DNA of 64,000 nucleotides. Origin: Colocasia esculenta. Taxonomy: Eukaryota > Streptophyta > Magnoliopsida > Alismatales > Araceae. Of this stretch, positions 11,341 through 23,905 are shown in pieces; within the stretch, counting starts at the first letter, position 1, and the number at the start of each line of letters is the position of its first letter. Where the stretch lies: contig CM024753.1 in assembly GCA_014218235.1 (NCBI GenBank), forward strand, positions 186,658,348-186,722,347, read 5' to 3'. Under the pieces are notes generated by a model. The model was not told where the DNA came from. It saw only the letters and a list, made by a program, of their open reading frames with translations, and did no database searches. The translations under genes were made by a program, and so were the position numbers.

Positions 11341-14300
11341 CTACTCAAGATCATTTAAAGGAATGGATTCTTTAGGTGAGAGCTGCATGTTTTCCATGTA
11401 AGGTTTGAGACGTTGACCATTAACAGTGAGTGTTTGACCATTTTTAGGATCAAGAATTTTAACAGCACCATGGTCAAAAGTTTTTACAACAATGAATGGT
11501 CCATCTCATCGAGATTTCAATTTACCTAGAAATAAGCGCAGCCTAGAGTTAAAAAGCCAAACCTTTTGGTCAAGATGGAAGGATTTCCTCAAAATGTGTT
11601 TGTCATGAAAGATTTTGGTCTTGGCTTTATAAATTTTGGAATTATCATAGGCTTCATTGCGCAATTCCTCAAGCTCATGCAGTTGGAGGGCTCTATGTGA
11701 TCCAGCTTGGGCCAAATCAAGGTTGAATTGTTTGATGGCCCCATAAGCCCTATGCTCTAACTCAACAGGAAGGTGACAGGCTTTACCAAAAATCAACCTG
11801 TAAGGAGACATGCCAATGGGAGTCTTATAAGCAGTCCGATAGGCCCACAAAGCATCATCCAATCTCTCTGACCAATCTTTCCTATCGGGCCTAACAGTCT
11901 TTTGGAGAATGTTCTTGATCTCCCTATTGGACACTTCCACTTGGCCACTGGTCTGGGGGTGATAGGGGGTAGCAATTTTGTGAGTTATCCCATATTTTTC
12001 AAGCAAAACTCAAAATTGGGAATGAGTGAAGTGAGATCCCCCATCACTTATGATGGCCCTAGGGCACCCAAACCTAGAGAAGATATTCCTCCGCACAAAT
12101 TTTATGACAACCTTATGATCATTGGTGCGGGTGGCAATGGCTTCAATCCATTTAGATACATAATCAACTGCCACAAGGATATACTCATTGCCAAAGGATG
12201 AAGGGAATGGGCCCATGAAATCGATCCCCCAGACATCAAAGATTTCTACCACCAGAATGGGGTTGAGTGGCATCATGTCTCTCCTAGAGTTGTTGCCCAC
12301 TGCTTGGCATCTCAGACAGGTCTTACTGAATTCATAAGCATCCTTGAACAGCGTGGGCCAGTAAAACCCACTTTGTAAGACCATGGCAGCAGTTTTCTTC
12401 CCCGAGAAGTGTCCCCCACAGGCTAGGGTGTGACAGAAATTGAGAATGCTTTGTTGCTCTTCCTCAGGGACACATCTCCTAATTACTTGATCCGGACCCA
12501 TGAAAAATAATTCAGGGTCATCCCAGAAATAATTTTTGACTTTAGAGAAGAAATGATCCTTTTCATTCTTTGACCATCCTTCAGGAAGTTGACCCACCGC
12601 AAGGTAATTGACAATGTGAGCATACCATGGGGGGGTATTATGGGAAATAGCAAGAAGGTGTTCATCGGGAAAGGAGTCATACATGGGAGCACTTTCTGGG
12701 ATGAGAATTCGGGACAGATGATCAGCAACAACATTTTTAGTACCTTTCTTATCCCGAATCTCCAAATCAAATTCTTGGAGAAGAAGGATCCATCTGATGA
12801 GTCTTGGTTTGGAGTCCTTCTTGGCTAGAAGATATTTTAAGGCAGAGTGATCTGAGTAGATGATGACTTTTGCCCCCAGAAGATAAGATCGAAATTTTTC
12901 AAGGGCAAAAACCACAGCAAGAAGTTCTTTCTCTGTGGTGGTGTAATGCAATTGAGCATCGGCGAGGGTGCGGCTCGCATAATAGATCACCATGGGACGT
13001 TTATCCATGCGTTGTCTCAAAACAGCACCTATGGCATAGTCCGAGGCATCACACATGATCTCAAAGGGCAGTGACCAATCAGGAGATTGAAGAATGGGAG
13101 CTTTGGTCAGAGCCACTTTCAAAGTAGTGAATGCCTCTAAACAAGCATCATCGAAGTGAAAAGGGACATCCTTGGCTAGGAGAAGAGTTAAGGGACGGGC
13201 AATTTTAGAAAAATTTTCAATGAACCGGCGATAGAAGCCGGCATGGCCAAGAAATGCACGAATTTGTCTGACGGAGGTGGGGGAAGGAAGATCAGCAATG
13301 AGGCCAACTTTGGCCCTATCTACCTCGATACCCCGCTCAGACACAATGTGGCCTAAGACTATGCCCTCTCGAACCATGAAGTGGCTCTTCTCCCAACTAA
13401 GCACCAAGTTTGTCTCCACACATCTAGCCAAAACCTTCTCCAGATTTTTCAGACATTTTTCAAAAGAATCCCCATATATAGAGAAATCATCCATGAATAC
13501 CTCCAGGAATTCTCCCACCATGTCAGAGAAGATCGCCATCATGCACCTTAGAAAAGTGGCTGGTGCATTGCAGAGTCCAAAAGGCATTCTCCTAAAAGCA
13601 AATGTGCCATAGGGGCACGTGAATGTGGTCTTTTCTTGATCTTCTAGGTAAATTGCCACTTGATTGTACCCAGAATAACCATCCAAAAAGCAGAAAAATT
13701 GCTGGCCTGCCAGTCTCTCAAGGATTTGATCCATGAATGGGAGTGGAAAGTGGTCTTTCTTGGTCATGGCATTGAGCTTCCTATAATCTATGCACACTCT
13801 CCATCCCGTGGTCAATCTAGTGGGTACCTCCTCCCCCTGCTCATTTTTCACAACTGTTAGCCCAGACTTCTTGGGAACCACTTGGGTTGGGCTGACCCAC
13901 TGACTATCTGATATTGGGTAGGCAATTCCAGCATCTAGCCACTTCACTACTTCCTTCTTCACCACCTCCTTCATGTTCGGGTTTAACCGCCTTTGCGTTT
14001 CCCGGCTTGGTGTAGCATTGTCCTCCAAGTAGATGTCGTGCATGCAAACAGATGGACTAATCCCCTTAAGGTCGGCCACTGTCCAACCTATGGCACCCCT
14101 ATGTTCCCCTAAGACTTCTATCAACTGAGCTTCTTGGGTAGAACTTAGGTTGGAGGCAATGATAACAGGCAAAGTTTGGTTTGGGCCCATAAATACATAC
14201 TTGAGGGAGTCTGGAAGAGGTTTGAGCTCAAGATCTGGAGGGCTTTGAAGTGAAGGTAGAGCTGGTGCAGATTGCAAGGCCGGTAGAGGTTCGACCTTGG

Positions 14301-15099
14301 ACCAAGGTGCCAGACGGCGTGGTGAGTCATGTAAAGCATTGGTCTCCTCAAGTTGGTCAACATCTAGATCATTATCAATGGACTCAGTCAAAATGTCAAT
14401 AGAATGACATCCTTCTTCAGGATCTGGATATTGAGATGCTTTAAAAACATTGAGTGAGACCTTTTGTCCCCCAAATGAAATGTCCATCATCCCCGTAGCA
14501 CAATTGATATTGGCTTTGGCAGTGGCGAGGAAGGGACGACCAAGAATGATAGGGGTGTGTTTCAACTCCTGGTTGGTGGACATGTCAAGGATGAGAAAGT
14601 CCACGGGGAAATAACAGTCATTGACTTTGACAATTACATCCTCTATCAATCCCCGTGGAGTCTTGACCGAACGATCGGCCAGCTGCAGAATGATGGAAGT
14701 GGGCTTGAGTTCCCCTATGTTGAATTGTTCATATATAAAGGTGGGAAGAAGATTGACACTTGCCCCTAAATCAAGAAGGGCACGATCAAAGGTTATGCAA
14801 CCTATATCATGAGAAATGAGGGGAGCACCAGGGTCCTTCAACTTCCTAGGGAGGTGGTTTGTCAAGACTGCACTAACATCTTCAGATAGCCAGATCTTCT
14901 GAATTGCGGTCTTGGATTCCCTTCGTGGACTGCACATTTCTTTCAAAAATTTAGCATAAGTCGGGACATGCTTTATGGCATCTAGGAGTGGAATATTGAT
15001 GTGGACTTGTTTGAATAATTCCAGCAACTCCTCATCTTGGACCGACTTCTTCTTCTTAATGGGCTTGGATTCTAGAGCACTTAGAAATGGCACTTTGGG
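11341..15099 (-). pseudogene. pol: Athila pol (protease, RT, RNase H, integrase)
   Basis: Pol copies element RNA into DNA and integrates it. Domains in order on the minus strand: aspartic protease with LLDLGASVNLLP near 14770 (the DLGA form is normal in Athila); reverse transcriptase with FMDDFSIYG near 13480-13505; RNase H with CDASDYAIGAVL near 13040 and TEKELLAVVFALEKF near 12920; an integrase zinc finger ending CLRCQ near 12310; and an integrase core with WGIDFMGPF near 12215, SDGGSHF near 12040 and GQVEVSNREIKN near 11925. The frame is continuous with gag. Stops interrupt it at 12010-12012 and 11506-11508 (TGA where SRWDGPF-type sequences have Trp); the natural stop is at 11341-11343. 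All catalytic motifs are still readable, but no intact polyprotein can be made. Confidence 0.93.
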
Positions 15100-16956
15100 C
15101 TAGTAAGAATTTGGATCTGCAGAAGCTTTCTCTTTTCCTTTGTTCTCTTCCCCCAACTCAGGTTGAATAGGTTCCTCTTCACTATCACTAGCATCATCTT
15201 GGGCCTCTAATTCAGGATTATTCACAACCTCTTTTCCCTTATGTGGGTCACTTAGCACCTTAGCACTTCGCAGGCTTGAAATGGCTTTTATGTTCTCCAA
15301 TTGTGGGCCTCTTGGTTGGACTTGTTGGACAGGTTGAGGTAGGAGGCCTAGTTGTGAAGCAAAGCCCGATGGTAGGTTCCTTGGGTTGGCCATAGGTTGG
15401 CTAGGCAATTGGCCCACTTCCCTTCTCATGGTGGTTTCAGCCATTTGGCCCACTTGGGCTTCTAACCTAGCCATGATCTGTTGGTTTGTCGCCAAAAGTT
15501 GTTGTTGGTGCAATTGCTGTTGTTGGGCCAAGATGATCTGTTGGAGTTGGTTGAACTGATCTTCAAAGTTTTGTTGAGGAGGTTGTTCAAAAGTAGGGTG
15601 AACTTGCTTGGGTTGGGGAGGAGGATATTGGACAGCCTGAGAGAATTAGGCCTGAGGCCCTCTAGCATAAGTGCCATTATAAGGATTCGGCTGGGCCTGA
15701 AACTGGTTCTGGAATGGTTGTTTTGGGGCTTGAGGCCCGGATGGGTTAGGTCTTTGAGGTGGAACTTGTTGATTTTTCCAAGAGAAATTGGGATGGTTTC
15801 TCCAGCCTGGATTGTATGAATTGGAAAATGGGTCTAGATTGGGCTTGGGAAATCCTTGGGCTGCTTGGACTTGTTCTTGAATAAAAAGTGGGAGTTGAGC
15901 TGCAGTTGGACATTCATTAATGTGATGGGCCGTGCTAGCACACAAGCTACAGACTTCCTGATGATAGGAATCTGGGCCAACATATGGGCTTGAGGGGAAT
16001 GGGCCAAAGGAATCCTGATGGGTCCTAGACAAGATTTGGTCCATCTTTTGAGCCAGAGAGGCAACAGTTTGGGCCATCGTGTCCACTTTCTCCCACTTTT
16101 GGGCCATGAGATGGTTCTCGAATTTGGGCTCTGATTCAACCTGATTTCTCACTTCATACAACCCAGCCCGTTTGGATGGCCCAACAGATCTCTCATAAGA
16201 TGAAAGTGAGGCATGATTAATTGAATTTTCACTTAGCATTTCAAAGAGATCATAAGCCTCCTCCTCACTTTTACTCATGAAAGCCCCTCCACACGAAGCA
16301 TCCACCATTTGTCTATATTGTTCAGTCAATCCCTCATAAAATGCTTGGACAATTTGCCATCTTGAGAGACCATGGTGGGGGCATTTTCTCAAAAGCTCCT
16401 TCAACCTTTCCCATGACTCATGAATTAATTCCCCTTGTGTTTGAGAAAATCCAGTAATGGCTCTTCTCATGGTATTGGTTCGGCCTATGGGATAGAACTT
16501 TTTCAAAAATTCTTATTGCATTTCTGCCCAAGTTCTAATGGTTTTCCCTACAGTGCCCAACCAATATTTAGCTTTATCCTTAAGAGAGAATGGGAAAAGA
16601 GTCAGTATGAGGGCATCATTAGTGAAGTTCTGGATCTTGACAGTGGAACAAATTTTCAGAAATTCATCTATGTGTTTGCAAGGGTCCTCATTGGTATTTC
16701 CATAAAAGGATAGGAGCATTTGGATGGTGCTGGATTTAATCTCATATTGGATGGCTTGATTTTGTGGGAGATGAATACAAGATGAAGGTTGATATTGATT
16801 GGGAATGAAATAATCCTTCATTTGTTTGGGGATTTCTTGATTATCTTGATTTTCAGCCATTTGATTTTTCAGGAGATTATTCCTTTGATGCAGAAGTCTC
16901 TCAATTTCTGGGATTGGTCCTAGCAAATTAGGGCTTTGTGATCTCCTACCATGCAT
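15100..16956 (-). pseudogene. gag: Athila gag
   Basis: Structural polyprotein. It starts at 16956 (MHGRRSQSP). The retrotransposon-gag domain shows FPFSLKDKAKYWLG, ESWERLKELLRKCPHHGL and VQAFYEGLTEQYRQMVDAS. A CCHC knuckle, CSLCASTAHHINEC, lies near 15910-15950, then a Pro/Gln-rich linker and an acidic C-terminus. It is in the same frame as pol. Three nonsense codons break it, at 16513-16515 (TAA), 15646-15648 (TAA) and 15100-15102 (TAG), with no frameshifts. Decay by point substitution only is typical of a silenced copy. Confidence 0.9.
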
Positions 16957-17982
16957 GCACTAGGACCGAATGAGAGAAGAGAGAGATTTTTTTTTTTAAT
17001 TTTGTTTTTTTTTTTTAAAATAAAGACAAACAAGTTTCAAACAATTACCCTATTTGACCTAGAGATCTTAGACTTGAAAGTGAGATTTCTCACAAAGTGG
17101 CCATAGACCAACTTAAGTCCACTATTAGGTATATCCACTGGCTAGGTAAGAGGTGGGGTAGTGGGAGGTTCCCCCTACTTTCGTAGGGACCTAATTAGAT
17201 AACCACTTTCCCGCTTAGGCGTTGCCTTTTAACCTCTAGCCTTAGACACCAGTTTCCAAAACCAATTAGTGGGCCCAAGTGGACCTAAACCTCAGTGTGA
17301 ACCCTAAGGCCAATGTTTACTGACTTTTATTAGGGCTTGGGAATGCAAAAGATGCAGGCAGATTGTGGTTTGTGGGCTAAGGAAGGGTGATCAAATCCCC
17401 ACCTTATCTTGTTAAGGAAATTGCCTTAAAGTATTTTAGAAATGATGTGCACACCACAAAATCAAGCAAGGGGTTCTATGCAAGCATGGCAATGCATGAT
17501 CATGCTTTCTAAAAGATTGAGATTCTTACATTGCCTCTCGCAATCTTCGACAAAAAAGGAAACTTTTCAAAAAAATAAAATTACCTAAAGATGGAAATCT
17601 AAATGATGCATGTCCTAAAGATGGAAGGTTTCTAATCTTGACATAACATCTTTGATTGGATTCAAATGATTGATTTTTTTTTGATTTTTTTATTTTGTTT
17701 CTCCTTTTTTTTTAATTATCTAAACATGGTAACTAAGAAAAAGAAACTAAATCAAAGAGGGTTTTAATGGTACTTACCTCAAACGCAATCCCTCGTTCTT
17801 TTGGAAATGCAAACAAATGGAAAGAGTGAGGGAAGGAAACTCACCTCAACTCACCTTTTTTCTAATTTTTCCTGCTGTTTTTTTTTTTTTTGGAATTTTT
17901 TTTTAAACCTGCAAAAGGAAAGAAAATGTAAGTATGAATATCTACAAAAAATACCAAGATTATCAAAACTAAAAATTCTAAT
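16957..17982 (-). other. Athila leader (5' UTR)
   Basis: About 1 kb between PBS and gag with no ORF. It has long T/A-rich tracts (16985-17020, 17680-17720, 17878-17905) and many short interrupted frames. No function can be assigned. Confidence 0.75.
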
Positions 17983-18000
17983 TCCCCGGCAACGGCGCCA
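17983..18000 (-). other. Athila primer binding site (tRNA-Asp)
   Basis: TGGCGCCGTTGCCGGGGA on the minus strand, five bases from the LTR end. It complements the 3' end of plant tRNA-Asp, the standard Athila/Tat minus-strand primer. Confidence 0.93.
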
Positions 18001-18005
18001 AAAAT

Positions 18006-19380
18006 TGATAGCCCACGAATGCGTCGTTACAAACGTGACTAACAATCTCAAAATTATTGGCCTACACTAATTATTTTGACAATAGTTAAGTGGTGAGAGC
18101 CGAGTCGAATCCACGGAGAACTAGATTTTAGAGTTGAAAACCTTGGATTTTTATTTAGGAAAATAATGCGGTGATATTTAAACTAAGTTGCATTAAATAA
18201 AACTAAACTAATTAAACTAAGTAAATAGAGAGAGAGATAAAGAGTAACAAGTTCTAAAAATCACAATCCACTAAATACTAAAAGAGGATTAACAACAAAA
18301 TATTTTATCCTAAACAAAATACATCAACAACTATACTAATAAAATATCAGAAATAGAAAAGAGAGATGAGTAAGAGAGAAGAGAGAGATGAGATACAAGA
18401 GAGAGAGGAGAGAGAGTGCGGGAGATAGTGGAGAGAGGAGAGAGAGAGCGTGAGAGAGAGGAGAGAGGAGAGAGAGAGCATGAGAGAGGAAGCGGGAGAG
18501 AGAGAAACGAGAGAGGAGAGAGAGAGGGCGCCGCGGAGGCCTGTGCTACGTGCATGCAAAAGCATGCACGTAGCAAAGGGGAGGCGAAGGAGGGCGGCCT
18601 GGCGAAGGCGGTGCTGGCGCGGGGCGGTCCTGGTGCGGGGCGGTGCTGGCGCGTGGAGGCGGCAGGCGGGGCGCGTGGCAGAGGCGGCCTGGGGCAACGC
18701 GCGCGCGGGGCGGTACTGGCAGGCGGCCCAGGGCGCGCGTGCGCGGGGCGCTGGCGCGAGCGCGGCAGGCGCGAGGGCGGGCTCGCACGGGCGAGAGGCG
18801 CTGGGCAGCATGCGCGGCAGGGCTGGCGGGCCGGGGGCACGGGCGGGCGCGGCCGGGGGCGCGGGCTACTGCTTTTGTTGTGCTGCTGCTTGCTCTGAGA
18901 GGAAGAGAGACCGGGGGAGAGGAAGAAGAAGAGAAAGAGGAAGAGAAGGAGAGGAGGGTTGCGTGCGCAAGAGAAGAGAGAGAGAAAAAGTAGAAGAGAA
19001 AGTGGGAGAGAGAGCTGCGGGGGAAAGAGGAATAAAATCAGAGAGAGAGAGGGGGGGAGCTTTTTAAATAGAGATCTCTCTCTCTAAAAGAGAGGTTTTC
19101 AAAAGTAGGGAGAAATCTTAGAAAAAATGGAAAGAAGATGGGGAAAGAAAAAGGCAGACGGCTAGGGTTTTTGCAACATTATGAAAATGCCAGATTTGCC
19201 CCTGTTGGACTGCTTGGTCCGTTGGCCCGTTAAGCACTTCATTCAATAGCCCATTAACCTGCAAAGACAACATATAATTGAATTTAATCAATTATTGTTC
19301 ATGATAATAGAAATCTTATGAATTAATCAGTATCAATCAATAAAATGACATGATTATTTATGATAATTACGATATTATCA
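18006..19380 (-). repeat. Athila 5' LTR
   Basis: A 1,375-bp partner of 8857-10215. It differs by transitions throughout, by extra GC-rich copies near 18610-18650, and by small indels in the GA tracts. Confidence 0.95.
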
Positions 19381-20594
19381 GTAACCACCTGAATCAACAT
19401 GATAATGCATTTTCTGATTAAGTTGCACCATGCAGGGTTAATGGGTGGTTTAAGTAATTTAGCGAACGAAGCATGCTGAAATGGGTTGTTTGGGATTCAT
19501 GCATGTTAGAAGAACTATTTCTGTATGTTTTACCGTGGTTTAAACGGTTGGGAAACCTGTAGAATCGGATTAGGGTTTCTGCAGAGTTAGAGGCCGAAGA
19601 ACTTGGCGTCAACATCGTTTGTCGCCAAGCTCATCAGCCAGGATGTAGACGGCCAGATCCCTTGCCGTCGACTTCCTGTAAGCGGCAGTCGATGTTGCCG
19701 CCTGCTGGTTATAAACAGGAATGACTAATTATGGTATTTATCGATAATGCATGTGCGTTGGCACCTGAGGTGCACTGAGTGCACATGGTTCTCGTGTTTA
19801 GCATACAAGTTATGCAGTTAGTTACTTACTTTCGTGGCTGCGCGTTATTTACGCGAGTCCAGTTAGGTTCACGTGTGGTGGACTGTTGTTGCCTGTGGTT
19901 TACGTGAGGTTTCACGTGGTTTGTGTGTGACGTGCACGTGGTTTTGTGTACGTGGCGAGTAGTACGACGCCTACCGTGGTTACCTCTCCAGTTGGGTGCC
20001 CCAGGTTCTTTGTGATCCAGGCTGTTAGCTCGGGGCTTTGTCCCGGTACTTGTGTTGTACTGTCGAGGTCTGTGTCGTCTGACCTGGACACCCTCACTCT
20101 TGTGTTTGAGTTGCACATCCGGCTGAGGGAAAGACGACAGTGGGATAGTGACACTTGTGTTTGTCTTTAGTCACTTGTAGCGCGCTCGTAGTTGGGGGTA
20201 CGGACACCAGTAGACGTACTGGACCCCAGCTAGTCCTTTTCCAGTGCCTCACTCTAGAGTGTTTCGGGCCAGGATCTCTAGAGGTGTCAGGCATGGGCCT
20301 ATGACCGTGTGGTCCGCAGGTGGTGGTGTTTAGTTGGTCTCCACAGTTACTTGACTTTTCACGTGGAGTGGCAGCTGGACCTTTCATCCGTGGCTGCGAG
20401 ACTGAGAGGTAGACCTGTGTTAGCTTGTCCGAGTCAGTTTCTGGTGTCGCGAACCAGTTCACGTGGCTCGTGTTTGGCAGTCTCTACTTTAGCTTGTACA
20501 CCTGTACTGGTTTGCCGTTTAATTATTAAAATTGTTTCTCGTAATCGACAGACGGTGAGTACTTTTACAGCTTTAATATCCTGTTTAGCTGTTC

Positions 20595-20600
20595 TATAAA
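20595..20600 (+). promoter_or_regulatory. TATA box of the 8244-21059 LTR
   Basis: TATAAA, 63 bases before the conserved CCCTACTGAGC hairpin (20663). It matches the arrangement at 3380 in the related LTR. Confidence 0.45.
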
Positions 20601-21064
20601 TTGTTGGTATTGTTTACTGCTTTCGTACCTGTGGTTTTGGTTTGCACGGTGTTGGGGGAGTTCCCTACTGAGCCAGTGACTAGCGAGGCTCACCCCTACC
20701 CCCACAGGTGAGAGCGAGGAGGACGTTTCACGACCGTCGTCCAGTTCGGAGCTGCGTCGTAGCGGTGCAGAGTCGGTACCTCTAGCTGTGTAGTAGTAGC
20801 TCCAGCCGTGTAGTGTAGTTAGTTGTTTACTTTCTTCAGTTATACCTCAGGGAATGCCCCAGACTCTTGTACTTCTTTTCAGTTTTGTGGAAATATGGCT
20901 ATGTAAATTATGTAAAATATATAAAATGTGGTGTGTTCCTTTGTGTTTACACGGACTGTGGTTTGGTATTCCTTGCGAGGCTTCGGCTCGTTCGCGAGAG
21001 GTGGACTCAGATCAAGTACGTTATCGGTTTAACGGGCTTGGCCGAGGTGTTCCGTCACAAATCA

Positions 21065-21129
21065 TATCCATCAAAATATGGTGGTCTATTGATAGAATGA
21101 CCCTCAGCTACAAAACCTCGAGAATTCAT
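21065..21129 (-). pseudogene. gag: Copia-A gag, N-terminal start
   Basis: The start codon is at 21129-21127 on the minus strand. It begins MNSRGFVAEGHSINRPPYF, the canonical SIRE/copia gag N-terminus (GHSINRPPYFDG). It is cut after about 21 codons by the 8244-21059 solo LTR and resumes at 8243. Confidence 0.85.
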
Positions 21130-21304
21130 GGATCAAGGTAAGAAACTGTAACATCGCGCATTTTTTGGATCTTCGTGGATCCTCACATAGTGGTTGTGGT
21201 GGCCGGTGTGTGGCCAATGATGTGTGTTTTAGGTGTTTGTGCAGGTTGTGAGGCTTTGTGGGCCGGCAGGTTGGGCCCAAAGCGCTTACAGGTTCTCTGT
21301 CTAT

Positions 21305-21469
21305 GAACGCGACAGGGCCTAGCGTCGCGTTCTGAATGTGACGGTCCTGGGTGTCGCGTTATGGTTGCCTTCGTTTGTGGTCTTCGTCTACATGTCCGTC
21401 GCGTGTCGCGCACCGGGCGGGCTTGCTGACGTCAACAGTGGGAAGGCGACGGCCTTCTATGTCGCGTTC
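21305..21469. repeat. GCGAC-N10-GTCGC dyad array
   Basis: Units start at 21305, 21334 and 21442, each with a 10-base centre. The first has perfect 9-bp arms (GAACGCGAC/GTCGCGTTC). An extra half-site lies near 21404. Confidence 0.85.
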
Positions 21470-21885
21470 AGGTCGCAACGATAGGGTACGTCGCATTCCC
21501 AACTGTGATGCATTTTTAAGCTAGGTCGGCCGAACAGAGACCAGCAAGCTCTGCTCGGCCAAGGAGGAGGTTTTGCGGTGGAGTTTGGGGCGATCCGACG
21601 TTTTGGGATCGTTTTCAGCGTGGTCTCACCGTGAGGACGTCGCTCGGAATGGGGGAAATGCCGGGACATCGTCGTTCTTCGCGTTCTTCACGAAGGTAGG
21701 GAAATTCCGCCCCATTTTACGTTGTGAATTGCATGTGAAGCATGAATAGCTTGTTATTCGCTTTATAAATGATAGATACCATGCTAGGACATTAAGTAAA
21801 GCATGAAAAATGGGTTTTTACATCATTTTATATGGTTTGTGTGGGAGATCCGGAGATGGGATCCCGAATTAGGGTTCCTTCCTGT

Positions 21886-22006
21886 GAAGGCGACGGACCC
21901 TCCTGATGCGTTATGAACGCGACAGGCCGACCCATCGCGTTCCGCTTCTGAACGCGACCTATCAGGGTGTCACCTTCAGAAGGCGACAGTAGCCCTTGTC
22001 GCATTA
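21886..22006. repeat. GCGAC-N10-GTCGC dyad array, second cluster
   Basis: Four units start at 21886, 21915, 21950 and 21979, all with exactly 10 bases between arms. The arms drift (GATGCGTTA, ATCGCGTTC, GTCACCTTC, GTCGCATTA) but the spacing does not. It corresponds to the 2336-2456 cluster in the truncated LTR. Confidence 0.85.
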
Positions 22007-23376
22007 ATTGTTCCGTGGGTTTTATGTATGTGCATGATAGTGTATCTACCAGATTATTGTTGTGTGATATGCAAGGCATTGGTAAGCAGTGCATTGGCAC
22101 CTGTAGCACTCGAGGAGCGTGTTGTTCACATGGTTGACGTATTGTTTACGTGGTTTAAGCGGTGTATATGTGGTTAGTATGTGGTGATTGAGCAGTGACG
22201 TTCCAGTGTGAACCTAGCCTCGATCCTTTGATATCTTTTATAGGTTATTTACGATGGTTTAATTAGTAAAGCATGTGTAAGGTTAAGAGTTAGTGTATGG
22301 TTATTAAGTGATTATTGTGTATTGTGTTTAATGTGGCAATGGAGGTCATAAGATGACCAATGACAAGCCAGATTATTATTAGTTAATGTTGTTCATGTAT
22401 GCGTCTGTGTAGGCTAGTTTGTAGGTCACATAGTGACCAGAGACAAGCTAATCCTGATACTTGCACCGTGGTTTGTAATAAAGATTATATATGTATGTAT
22501 CGTGGTTTGTGCATTGCCGAGTTTGGTGGTCAGATGCCTATTCTGGAATACCTCTTCAGTTGGGTACCCCAGGTTCTTTGTGAGCCAGGCACGTGTGTTC
22601 TGTTGTGCCTGAGGCGTGTCTCGGTACGATGTGTACCACAGAGGTCTGTGTCGTCTTCCTAGACACCCTCACTCCTCTGTTTGAGTTGTACGTCTGGCTG
22701 AGGGAAAGACGACAGTGGGGCAGCGACTTGTGAGAGTTTGTGTTTGGTCGCTTGTAGCACACTCGTGGTTGGGGGAACGGACACCAGTAGACGTCACTGG
22801 TCCCCAGCTAGTCCTGTGTTTCCAGTGCCTCACTTTAGGGAGCTTGGGCCGGAGTTCCTAAAGGTGCCAGGCATGGACCTGCAGCTGTGTGGTTTGGAGG
22901 TGTGGTGTTGGTTGGTCTCCACTATGGTTTACTTAGTGTGCTTGTGGAGCTGTAGCTGGACTGTGTATCCGTGGCTACGAGACTGAGAGGTGGTTCTTGT
23001 GTTGTGTTGTCCGGGTTGGATACTGACGTCACGAACCAGTAGTCCGTTCCCATGCGGTGGCGTCGTTCTTTTCGACTCGTGCTTTACCACTGGTTATGGC
23101 TTGTGTGTAGTGACTCGTTGGTTGATGTTTTACCTATTGGGGTGTGCCCTAGTATTGGCACAATTGTGTTTGTGGTTCTCTGGTGGTACCTCATGGTAGT
23201 AGGTACCTGTACCCTTCATGGGTAGCTTTGTGTTGTGGTACGTTGTGTACCAGCCCCTTTAGGTGTTGAGGTGGACTTGAGTTACATGAAGGTCAAGTGG
23301 TGTGACCTACCACACGTTGTGTTTTACCCCTCTTTGGGTAAGCTTCCGAATTGTGGTTTAAGTGCGTAGTCATTGG

Positions 23377-23905
23377 CTTGCTGATGCCAGTCCTGTTACC
23401 CTTCGTAGGTAGGTTGCTTGTGAGGCTTGTAGCCTAGGCAACCAGTTGTTGTAGTGATTTGCCTGTGAGGCTAGTGGCCTAGGCATTTTAGTTGTTCGGA
23501 GGACTAGTGGTACTATGCTAGTCCTGTTATCTCTTTTATCTTCCGAGATTTGTGCTAGCTAGTGAGATTTATTGTTTAGCTGTTATTTATTATGTTTTGT
23601 TGTGAGCATGATATGGTTTGGCTATCAGTAGGTTGCCTGTGAGGCTTGCTGATGCCAGTCCTGTTACATTTCATGGGTAGATTGTCTGTGAGGCTTGTAG
23701 CTTAGGCGACCAGTTGTTGTAGTGATTTGCCTGTGAGGCTTGTGGCCTAGGCATTTTAGTTGTTGGGCGGACTAGTGGTACTATGCTAGTCCTGTTGTCT
23801 ATTTTATCTTCCGAGATTTGTGCTAGCTAGTGAGATTTATTGTTTAGCTGTTATTTATTATGTTTTGTTGTGAGCATGATATGGTTTAGCTATCGGTGTT
23901 GCCAG
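23377..23905 (+). repeat. 268-bp tandem duplication in the LTR
   Basis: Two head-to-tail copies, 23377-23644 and 23645-23905, each starting near TTGCTGATGCCAGTCCTG. They share a segment through ATGATATGGTTTRGCTATC and differ at scattered sites. They lie upstream of the hairpin. Confidence 0.85.

Larger units (their letters stand above)
8857..19380 (-). mobile_element. Athila-type Ty3/gypsy element, complete structure, dead genes
   Basis: A 10.5-kb minus-strand element with LTRs 18006-19380 (5') and 8857-10215 (3'), TG...CA ends and the 5-bp target duplication GTAAC (8852-8856 and 19381-19385). The PBS matches the tRNA-Asp 3' end, the usual primer of plant Athila/Tat elements. One gag-pol frame runs from 16956 to 11341 without any frameshift but with five in-frame stops. 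No env-like ORF lies between pol and the 3' LTR. The LTRs differ at 6 sites in their first ~170 bases, all transitions, so the insertion is not recent. It lies inside the 8244-21059 solo LTR. Confidence 0.95.
8244..21059 (+). mobile_element. Gypsy (Tekay-like) solo LTR, split by an Athila element
   Basis: The LTR starts at 8244 with TGTAACGTCGCG and ends at 21059 with CCGTCACA. It is flanked by the target duplication AATCA (8239-8243 and 21060-21064). Its two halves, 8244-8856 and 19386-21059, total about 2.29 kb without the Athila insertion. No PBS or internal sequence adjoins either end, so this is a solo LTR left by LTR-LTR recombination. Landmarks are GAGGTAGG at 8803, TATAAA at 20595, a hairpin at 20663 and GGGAATGCCCC at 20850. 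The right half closely matches 2700-3837. It interrupts the Copia-A gag. Confidence 0.9.
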
